NCBI GenBank assembly: GCA_947461225.1
Contig: CANHJV010000014.1
Coordinates: forward strand, 1 to 38,683
DNA: 38,683 nucleotides
DNA from: Gemmatimonadota bacterium
GTDB lineage: Bacteria; Gemmatimonadota; Gemmatimonadetes; Gemmatimonadales; Gemmatimonadaceae
Direction: 5' to 3'
Made by a program: the position numbers and the translations under genes. This document shows positions 32,596 through 38,683 of the stretch, piece after piece (the stretch's first letter is position 1; each line of letters opens with the position of its first letter). The notes under the pieces are model-generated. The model was not told where the DNA came from. It made no database searches and worked only from the letters and a program-made list of their open reading frames with translations.

Positions 32596-33057
32596 GTGAG
32601 TATTCACGTCGTGTTGGTGCATCCCGAGATTCACTGGAATACCGGTAATGCCGGACGCACCTGCCTCGCCACCGGGGCCACGCTGCACCTCATCGAGCCG
32701 CTGGGGTTCTCGCTCGACGAGGCGCAGGTGAAGCGCGCCGGCCTCGACTACTGGGAGCACGTGGATGTGCGCGTGTGGCCCAGCTGGGAGGCGTTCGAGG
32801 TCGAACTGCCGCGCCTTGGCCAGCCGTATTTCTTCTCGACGAAGGCGACGCAGCTGTTCTGGGATGCGCCGTTGGCACCAGTCGAGGGCACGGTGCTCGT
32901 ATTCGGCCGCGAAACCGGTGGATTGCCGGCTGAGCTGCATGAGCGCTACGCCGACCGGTTCGTGAGTCTGCCGATCATGTCGGAGCGCGTGCGGTCGCTG
33001 AACCTGTCGACGACGGTCGCCATCGCCGTGTACGAGGTGCTGCGACAGCAGCGGTAG
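32596..33057 (+). CDS. trmL: tRNA (cytidine(34)-2'-O)-methyltransferase TrmL
   Basis: A small SPOUT methyltransferase of 153 residues that 2'-O-methylates the wobble base of tRNA-Leu. Family marks are VLVHPEIHWNTGNAGRTCLA at the N-terminus, HLIEPLGFSLD, the C-terminal knot residues VFGRETGGLPAEL and LPIMSERVRSLNLSTTVAIA. The start is a GTG at 32596 with GGAAGG six bases upstream; the open frame further upstream does not align with the family. Confidence 0.95.
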   Translation: MSIHVVLVHPEIHWNTGNAGRTCLATGATLHLIEPLGFSLDEAQVKRAGLDYWEHVDVRVWPSWEAFEVELPRLGQPYFFSTKATQLFWDAPLAPVEGTVLVFGRETGGLPAELHERYADRFVSLPIMSERVRSLNLSTTVAIAVYEVLRQQR

Positions 33058-33247
33058 ACGCCGTGCCGGAAAACTCCGGCCGCGTGATTTCGCTCAAGTA
33101 TCGGTCGGACAGGTACGATACCTCTTGTGTGGATCTGCATCACGGCAGGACGTCGCGCGAGCGGCGGTGTGCCGTGTCGCGTTGCGAGCCTCTCGATGTG
33201 GTGGGGTTGCAACTGCCAGATGCCTGGTGACTTGTCTTGGACGTCGA

Positions 33248-34069
33248 ATGCACCTCAACACGCACGCTGCGCCAAGTATCGCGCACCCCGCTGAGCGCCC
33301 CGCGGGCGGATCGTTCACCATCGCCGTTCTCGGCGTAACACTTCTGGCCGCGCTCGCGGCCCCCAACACGTCAATCGCCCAGAGTCCGGTCGGATTCCGG
33401 AGCGGGTTTACCGAGGGCAACGGCATCCCGCCGCGTGGTCGCGTGGATGTCGATTATGGCAGCTCGGTAAGCGCGGCCGGAGCCGCGCGGAGCGTCACCG
33501 CGGGCGAAGTCGTGGCCCACGTCCCGCTGTCCCGACGGCTCGGGCTTCGCCTGCACTTCAACTCCTATGCGTGGGTCCGAACGCCGCAGGCACAGGTCGC
33601 AGGACGTGAGGACATGGGTATCGGTACCGCGCTCAACGTCCGCCCGAATGTCGGCTGGCGTCCGGCCACGGCGCTGCTGACTCGCATGGACGTGCGGAGT
33701 GGCAGCCTGCCGGGAGAGGCGAGTGCGTGGCGGCCCACGGTGAAGGTGGCGCTCGGGTGGCGTCTCCCAACGGGCGTCACGCTGACGTCGAACATCGGTC
33801 TCGCCGCGCTCAACACGCGTGGCGAGCGCTCTACGCAGCACTTCGGCAGTCTGTGGCTTGGTCGGACGATCACGGGGCGAGTCGGATCGTTCGCCGAAGC
33901 GTTCGCCTTCAGTCGCGAGGCGCGGTCCGGTCCGTCCACCCGCTACGTGCGAGGTGGCGTCACCGTGTTGGTCACGAACCGCATGCATCTCGATGTCAAT
34001 GCCAGTACGCAGCTCGGCAGCGCAGGGGAGCGCCGGACGTTGGGGATCGGCATGAAGCACCGCATGTGA
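33248..34069 (+). CDS. Putative exported outer-membrane-like protein
   Basis: About 273 residues; not recognised as a named family. An N-terminal hydrophobic stretch ending [10 protein letters not shown] suggests Sec export after a longer-than-usual leader. The rest alternates short strands with many aromatic and basic residues ([37 protein letters not shown]) and ends with [12 protein letters not shown], a pattern common to small outer-membrane beta-barrels. The ATG at 33248 is chosen because the longer frame from 33125 adds a Cys/Arg-rich stretch that looks non-coding. It precedes the chemotaxis receptor by 67 bases. Confidence 0.6.
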   Translation: MHLNTHAAPSIAHPAERPAGGSFTIAVLGVTLLAALAAPNTSIAQSPVGFRSGFTEGNGIPPRGRVDVDYGSSVSAAGAARSVTAGEVVAHVPLSRRLGLRLHFNSYAWVRTPQAQVAGREDMGIGTALNVRPNVGWRPATALLTRMDVRSGSLPGEASAWRPTVKVALGWRLPTGVTLTSNIGLAALNTRGERSTQHFGSLWLGRTITGRVGSFAEAFAFSREARSGPSTRYVRGGVTVLVTNRMHLDVNASTQLGSAGERRTLGIGMKHRM

Positions 34070-34136
34070 TCGGTACCCGAAGCACACCGTCGGCCCACCA
34101 ACCGTCCGCGACTCACACCCTCCTCGAACGACTCTC

Positions 34137-36152
34137 ATGCAACGCATAAAGAATTGGAAACTCCGCACCAAGCTGCTCACGGCCTTCGGCGTGGTGCTCT
34201 CGCTCGTCGCCGTGCAGTCCGTGATCTCCTTCCGCTCCACCGTCGCGAGCAGGGACGCGGTGAAGTGGACCGATCACACCCATCAGGTCATCGCCGTGGC
34301 CAGCGATGCGCTGGCCGCGTTGGTGAACATGGAAACCGGCTACCGTGGCTTTCTCGTTACGGGGCGCGACGTGTTTCTCGAACCGTATACGATGGGCCAG
34401 GAGCATGCACCGGCCGCGCTGGCGCAACTCATGAAGCTGACCGCTGACAATCCGGCGCAGGTCGCGCGTTGGACCGACCTCACGGCGCGCGCGAAGGCGT
34501 GGCAGGCGGAGATCACCACGCCGGGCATCGCGCTGCGTCGTCGCGTGGCCACCGGTGCCGCGACCCAGCAGGATATCGTGGCGTTCGAGACCAGTGGCAA
34601 GGGGAAGCAGCACTTCGACGGCATGCGCCGTGTGTTCGCCGAGGCGATCGGTGCGGAGCGTACGCTGATGACATCGCGAAACGCCGAAAGCGAGCGCGCC
34701 GCCCGTCAGCTGCTGGTGGTGATCGTTGGCGGCACGCTGGCCCTGGTCGTGCTCGGTCTGATCATTGCGCAGGTGATTGCCGCCGTGATCGGCCGTCCCG
34801 TCAACACGCTGGCGGTGGCTGCCAAAGCGCTCGCCCGTGGTGAGCTCGACGTCACGCTTCCCACCGAATCGGGTGACGAGGTTGGTGATCTCTCGCGTTC
34901 GTTCCGAGAGATGGTGACGGCACAGCAGGGCATCACGAAGAGTGCCGCCGCCATCGCAGCGGGCGATGTGTCGGTGGCCATTCAGCCACGCAGTGACAAG
35001 GACGTGCTGGGTCATGCGTTTGTGGCCCTGCGCTCGACGCTGGATGGCCTGGTGCAGGAAACCTCGGGATTGGTCGCCGCCGCCAAAGCCGGCGATCTCT
35101 CCACCCGCGGGAACGCTGCGGCATTTTCGGGCGCGTATCATGATCTCGTGTTGGGCATCAATGAAACGCTCGATGCCGTGGTCGATCCGATCAACGAGGC
35201 ACTGACGGTGCTGGAGCATGCGGCGGCGCGTGACCTCTCCAAGCGCGTGCGCAGCACGTTCTCGGGCGATCACGCGCGCCTCGCCGACGCGGCCAATCTT
35301 GCCCTCGGCAACCTCGCCACGGCGCTCCACGAGGTCGAGGTGGCCACCGAGCAGATTGCCCACGCCTCGGCACAGGTGGCGGCCGGCAGTCAGGCACTGG
35401 CCGACGTGGCCTCGGCACAAGCCGCGTCGATGGAGGAGATTTCCGCTGCTGTTCAAGAGCAGTCCACGGTCACCACGCGGACGGCCGGTCTCGCCAAGGA
35501 AGCCAGTGAGCTTACGGGCCACGTGCGCGATCGTGTCCGCTCCGGGGCGGAGTCGATGCACGAGCTGGACGGTGCGATGACGCGGATGACGGATTCCGCG
35601 AAGAAGACCGCGCAGATCGTGAAGCGCATCGACGAGATCGCCTTCCAGACCAACTTGCTGGCGCTCAACGCGGCGGTCGAGGCCGCGCGTGCCGGCGATG
35701 CGGGTCGAGGCTTTGCGGTGGTTGCCGACGAAGTACGGCAGCTCGCCATCCGCGCGGCGGAGGCGGCCAAGGAGACGTCGAGTCTGATCGAGCAGACCGT
35801 GGTGTCCACGAGCGAGAGCACCGTCATCAGTCGACGGGTCGGTGATCACCTCGGCAGCGTTCAGACTGAAATCAACCGCGTCGCGACCGTGGTAGCGGAA
35901 ATCGCGTCTGACTGCGTGATGCAGCGCGACCAAACGGGCGACATTCGCCATACGTTGGAGTTAGTCGGTCAGCACACCCAGGAATCGGCCGCCAACGCAG
36001 AAGAGAGCGCCAGCGCGTCGGAGGAGCTCAGCGCGCAGGCCGCGATGATGAAGGAGCTGGTGCAGGCCTTCGTGGTGCATGACGACCGCAGACGGGCGCC
36101 TTCGCCGGCGCGAGCGCCCCGACTCTCGGTGATGGCCGCCAGCGGCTTCTGA
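34137..36152 (+). CDS. Methyl-accepting chemotaxis protein with CHASE3-like sensor
   Basis: A 671-residue inner-membrane receptor. TM1 lies near 12-32, an extracellular helical region with [20 protein letters not shown] (CHASE3 mark) spans about 35-180, TM2 is near 186-206, a HAMP domain follows ([19 protein letters not shown]), then a further coiled region and the cytoplasmic signalling domain from about 400. The signalling hairpin reads [20 protein letters not shown], then [19 protein letters not shown], which is the part bound by CheA and CheW. The ligand cannot be told. No che genes lie in the window. Confidence 0.93.
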   Translation: MQRIKNWKLRTKLLTAFGVVLSLVAVQSVISFRSTVASRDAVKWTDHTHQVIAVASDALAALVNMETGYRGFLVTGRDVFLEPYTMGQEHAPAALAQLMKLTADNPAQVARWTDLTARAKAWQAEITTPGIALRRRVATGAATQQDIVAFETSGKGKQHFDGMRRVFAEAIGAERTLMTSRNAESERAARQLLVVIVGGTLALVVLGLIIAQVIAAVIGRPVNTLAVAAKALARGELDVTLPTESGDEVGDLSRSFREMVTAQQGITKSAAAIAAGDVSVAIQPRSDKDVLGHAFVALRSTLDGLVQETSGLVAAAKAGDLSTRGNAAAFSGAYHDLVLGINETLDAVVDPINEALTVLEHAAARDLSKRVRSTFSGDHARLADAANLALGNLATALHEVEVATEQIAHASAQVAAGSQALADVASAQAASMEEISAAVQEQSTVTTRTAGLAKEASELTGHVRDRVRSGAESMHELDGAMTRMTDSAKKTAQIVKRIDEIAFQTNLLALNAAVEAARAGDAGRGFAVVADEVRQLAIRAAEAAKETSSLIEQTVVSTSESTVISRRVGDHLGSVQTEINRVATVVAEIASDCVMQRDQTGDIRHTLELVGQHTQESAANAEESASASEELSAQAAMMKELVQAFVVHDDRRRAPSPARAPRLSVMAASGF

Positions 36153-36153
36153 T

Positions 36154-36172
36154 GTCGTCGACGTTCGACGAC
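36154..36172. terminator. Stem-loop between convergent genes
   Basis: GTCGTCGA / TCGACGAC arms with a CGT loop lie in the 31-base gap between the chemotaxis receptor and mqnD. No T-run is present, so the terminator role is inferred from position. Confidence 0.35.
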
Positions 36173-36183
36173 GATGTCATGCG

Positions 36184-36972
36184 CTAGGGTTCGCAGCTGC
36201 CGGTAAGCCGCGCAATCGCCCGCATGCCGTCGTCGCCGATGTCGAGACTGTGTTCGTTCACATACAGCGCGATATGCTGCGCGCACACGTCGTCGGACAT
36301 CTCCTGCGCGTTGGCGCGCACGTACTCGCGGCTCGCGTCGGGATGATCGAAGGCATACTGCACTGACGCGCGAATGGCGCGTTCCACTTCGGCGGCGACG
36401 TCAGCGCTGAGGTCGGCGCGCGCACAAATGCCGGCGAGTGGCACCGGCAGATTGGTGTCGCGCTCCCACCAGTCGCCCAGATCGATCGCCTTGTGCAAGC
36501 CGTGGTCGGTGTACGTGAACCGGCTCTCGTGAATGATGAGCCCCGCCTGCACGTCACCGCTGCTGACGGCCTGCAGAATGCGATCGTAGCGCATCTCGAC
36601 GACATCCTCGAGCTCGGGCGCGGCGAGACGCAGCAGGCGATATGCCGTAGTGTCCCGACCGGGGATCGCCACGCGGCCGCTCACCGCCTGAGCCAGTGAC
36701 ATCGGCATACGCGTGACGACGAGCGGTCCGACGCCGTGTCCAAGCGCCGCACCGCTGCGCAGCAGGCGATAGCCACTGCCGACGGCCGCGAAGGCGCCGA
36801 CGCTGAGTTTGGTGAGATCGAACGCGCCGTGATGCGCGCGCCGGTTGAGCTCCTCGATATCGAGCAGCACCGGCGCAATGCGAATGGGCGTGTCGATCAG
36901 TCCGAACGTGAGCGCATGAAAGGCGAACGTATCGTTGGGACAGGGCGAATAGCCGAACGTCAGTTCACGCAT
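36184..36972 (-). CDS. mqnD: 1,4-dihydroxy-6-naphthoate synthase MqnD (futalosine pathway)
   Basis: Converts cyclic dehypoxanthinylfutalosine to 1,4-dihydroxy-6-naphthoate in menaquinone synthesis. The 262 residues open with LTFGYSPCPNDTFAFHAL, the family hallmark, followed by DIEELNRRAHHGAFDLTKLS, PGRDTTAYRLLRL, GLIIHESRFTYTDHGLHKAID and LPVPLAG. The ATG at 36972 lies inside the end of mqnB (8-base overlap), so the two are co-translated. It shows that this organism makes menaquinone by the futalosine route. Confidence 0.95.
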   Translation of the reverse strand: MRELTFGYSPCPNDTFAFHALTFGLIDTPIRIAPVLLDIEELNRRAHHGAFDLTKLSVGAFAAVGSGYRLLRSGAALGHGVGPLVVTRMPMSLAQAVSGRVAIPGRDTTAYRLLRLAAPELEDVVEMRYDRILQAVSSGDVQAGLIIHESRFTYTDHGLHKAIDLGDWWERDTNLPVPLAGICARADLSADVAAEVERAIRASVQYAFDHPDASREYVRANAQEMSDDVCAQHIALYVNEHSLDIGDDGMRAIARLTGSCEP

Positions 36973-37543
36973 CGGTGAAACTCTCGCGCAACGCACGCAC
37001 CAGCGGTGGTGTAACGGCGGTGATGGCAGCGAAGGCCGCGTCGAAATGCCAGCGTGCGCGATCCTGTTCTTCGATCTCATTCGAGATCGCACGCACTTCG
37101 ATGGCCGGTACACCAGCGAGTTGGGCGGCGCGGAGCACGCCGAATCCTTCCATCGCTTCCACGTCGCAGTGCACGGTGCCGCCCACGCGGGCACTGGTGC
37201 CGATGGACAGCGTGACCGCGTCGGGGAGTGCGTGCTGCACCGCACGCAACAGCACCGGTGATGCGCTCACCGTACTCGGCGCCCACTCGGCCGGCACGTT
37301 CGAGTCGCAGTAGCGCGCGTCGGCGCCGATCACGAGCGTGGCCGGTGCGAGCGCCCGCGCCCGACGGGCGCCGGCGATGCCGACGTGCAGAATGGCGGCG
37401 GGATGCCATGCAGCGATCGCGGCTGCGGTGCGCGCGGCCGCCTCGACGGGGCCGACACCGCACTGCAGCGTGTGCCATCCATCGGGCGAGGCGAGTTCGC
37501 GCGCGGTGGCCGCGACGACCAGAATTCGTGCGCGATCGTTCAT
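36965..37543 (-). CDS. mqnB: Futalosine hydrolase MqnB
   Basis: Hydrolyses futalosine to dehypoxanthine futalosine, one step in the futalosine menaquinone pathway. The 192 residues have the nucleoside phosphorylase/nucleosidase fold: ILVVAATARELASP at the start, CGVGPVEAAARTA, LHVGIAGARRAR, DVEAMEGFGVLRAAQ (the nucleosidase glutamate) and VRAISNEIEEQDR near the end. The start ATG has GAGG at a good distance. It overlaps mqnD and follows an SRPBCC-VOC gene by 47 bases. Confidence 0.93.
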   Translation of the reverse strand: MNDRARILVVAATARELASPDGWHTLQCGVGPVEAAARTAAAIAAWHPAAILHVGIAGARRARALAPATLVIGADARYCDSNVPAEWAPSTVSASPVLLRAVQHALPDAVTLSIGTSARVGGTVHCDVEAMEGFGVLRAAQLAGVPAIEVRAISNEIEEQDRARWHFDAAFAAITAVTPPLVRALRESFTDA

Positions 37544-37590
37544 GACGTCCTCATGACAGCCTCATCCCGCGAAGTCTACGCGATGACACG

Positions 37591-38493
37591 TCACTCCACG
37601 AGTTCGCCGCCCCAGCTGGCCGGGTCGACGTCGGCGATCGTTTGCGTGAGTGTCCAGGCGTGTCCGGCCGGGTCGCGCACGGAGGCCTGTCGTTCGCCGT
37701 CGGCGTGATCGGCGGGCGGGGTGAGGCCGGTGGCGCCGAGCGCGAGGGCTCGGGCGTAGGCGGCGTGCACATCGGGCACACGCACCATGAGCACGGCGGG
37801 CGGACGTCCACCGGTGGCGGGCACGGCGGCCGCGTCCCACGCGGCCACCACCATGGCGCCCGTGCCGATGGTGAGCTGCACGCGCTGTTGCGGGACGCGC
37901 AGATGCTCGCGGGCGCCGAGCACGTCGCGCAGCCATGTCACGGCGGCATCGATGTCGGGGTAGCTGCGCATCGGGATGAACGTCGCGTCGGGGATGGAGC
38001 GATTGCGGAGCGGCGTCGGCGCATTCGCGATCGCGGGATCCGCGAGGCCGGTAGCCGCGAGGCCGCCATCGGCGAGCGCCGCGTCCTGATGCGCGAGAAT
38101 CATCGGCCACGCGGCTTCGTGGGCATCGCGCGCCTCTGCCGTTGCGAACCCCTCGTGGATGAGGGTGACCTGCGTGAAGTCGCCGGCGATCGCGTCGAGG
38201 TGCACGGTGAGCGTGGTCTCGGCGCCGCCAGTACCACCCGTGCCGGTGACCCAGGTGAGCGACACCAGCGCGTTGGGTACGAGCCGCAGAAAGCGACCAT
38301 AGTGCGGATGCCGCACGGTCGGTCGCCCGTCGGTGAACCGCTGCGCGACGTCGAAGAAGAACGGCTCACCGACGTCGGCCCGCACGCGCGCGGTGTCGGA
38401 CTCGGCGAACCACGAGCCCCAACCGGTGGTCCACGCGCGGTAGAGCGTGGCGGTGGATCGCGGTGAGGTGCGGGTGATGGTCAGGGCGTGCAT
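37591..38493 (-). CDS. SRPBCC (AHSA1-like) and VOC (glyoxalase-like) fusion protein
   Basis: A 300-residue two-domain protein. The first 150 residues look like an AHSA1/SRPBCC domain: LYRAWTTGWGSWFAES, FTDGRPTVRHPHYGRF, LVSLTWVTGT and VTLIHEGFATAEARDAHEAAW. Residues from about 165 follow a VOC/glyoxalase-like pattern: FIPMRSYPDIDAAVTWLRDVLG, a middle strand block and ASVRDPAGHAWTLTQ. Such PhnB-type proteins often lack catalytic activity and bind small hydrophobic ligands. The ATG at 38493 is used because the open frame further upstream covers the neighbouring gene. Function not assigned. Confidence 0.8.
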   Translation of the reverse strand: MHALTITRTSPRSTATLYRAWTTGWGSWFAESDTARVRADVGEPFFFDVAQRFTDGRPTVRHPHYGRFLRLVPNALVSLTWVTGTGGTGGAETTLTVHLDAIAGDFTQVTLIHEGFATAEARDAHEAAWPMILAHQDAALADGGLAATGLADPAIANAPTPLRNRSIPDATFIPMRSYPDIDAAVTWLRDVLGAREHLRVPQQRVQLTIGTGAMVVAAWDAAAVPATGGRPPAVLMVRVPDVHAAYARALALGATGLTPPADHADGERQASVRDPAGHAWTLTQTIADVDPASWGGELVE

Positions 38494-38497
38494 GGCG

Positions 38498-38683
38498 TTA
38501 CGCGAAGCCGGGCGGATTCTCTCCCGCCACGTTGAAGTGCCGTTCCAGTGCGACGCCCACTTGTCCCACCAGTCCGTCGTCGAACAACCGCCCCAGCAAC
38601 GTGATGCCATGCGGTACGCGGCGCGGTGTGGTGAAGTGCGGCAGCGGACGCTCGGGGTTGGGCGCCCAGTCGCTGCGGGCGTC
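38498..38683 (-). CDS. Amidase family protein, C-terminal fragment
   Basis: Only the last 61 residues lie in the window; the frame runs off the right edge and stops at 38498-38500. The translation has PHFTTPRRVPHGITLLGRLF, then DDGLVGQVGVALERHFNVAG, which matches the C-terminal pattern of amidase-signature proteins (P.GitflGR.ydE..l..vg.ayE). The catalytic region would be outside the window. The stop is 4 bases before the start of the SRPBCC-VOC gene, so the two may be co-transcribed. A second amidase (30930-32453) is not a close copy. Confidence 0.6.
   Translation of the reverse strand, partial: DARSDWAPNPERPLPHFTTPRRVPHGITLLGRLFDDGLVGQVGVALERHFNVAGENPPGFA

Noticed and set aside
34113-35951. 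A 612-residue minus-strand frame opposite the chemotaxis receptor
   Set aside because: Composition is Arg/His-rich without motifs; the + strand frame is a clear receptor.

Overview
The window is GC-rich throughout, and most of it reads like an environmental Gram-negative chromosome. A Gemmatimonadota member is my best guess, from gene style and the presence of futalosine-pathway menaquinone genes (mqnB, mqnD); this is inference, since there is no rRNA or other marker gene. I found no tRNA, rRNA, CRISPR array or transposase gene.

Left part (1-9376): the end of an enoyl-CoA hydratase-family gene, a mannose-1-phosphate guanylyltransferase, a DUF1835 protein overlapping a PLP decarboxylase, an NAD malic enzyme, a second PLP decarboxylase, and, on the minus strand, a ferritin-like (VioB-type) protein fused to a CDGSH / 4Fe-4S / CDGSH tail. 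A 257-base gene-free stretch follows, then a TMEM175-like membrane protein.

Central part (10301-22048): eleven tightly spaced minus-strand genes that look like one accessory catabolic operon. In transcription order they are a GH133 amylo-alpha-1,6-glucosidase, a GH63 glucosidase, a GMC FAD-dependent sugar/polyol dehydrogenase, a second VioB-type ferritin-like protein, a dehydrogenase small subunit, an IolE inosose dehydratase, a DUF296 protein, a tagatose/psicose-3-epimerase-like TIM barrel, a small dimeric alpha/beta-barrel protein and, beyond an intrinsic terminator, a diiron ODP (metallo-beta-lactamase fold) protein. (That list is ten distinct proteins; the neighbouring convergent TMEM175-like gene may belong to the same block.) A candidate promoter whose -35 lies in a perfect 12-bp palindrome sits upstream of the first gene. 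The likely logic is to release glucose or a cyclitol from a glycoside, oxidise one hydroxyl to a ketone with the GMC enzyme, then dehydrate or epimerise the keto product with IolE and the epimerase. The gene style, with strong Shine-Dalgarno sites and ATGA overlaps, resembles Alphaproteobacteria and suggests transfer.

Right part (22268-38683): a TlpA thioredoxin with a CcdA/DsbD-type membrane partner, an M28 peptidase, a Tat-exported S51 peptidase, ettA, a DUF983 protein, rlmN, an exported methyltransferase-fold protein, a Tat amidase, trmL, a putative outer-membrane protein, a CHASE3 chemotaxis receptor, mqnD and mqnB overlapping, an SRPBCC-VOC fusion and the end of another amidase. Three intergenic gaps between 27.8 and 31 kb carry a related long palindrome (REP-like), in one case with a triplicated arm and in another as nested copies.
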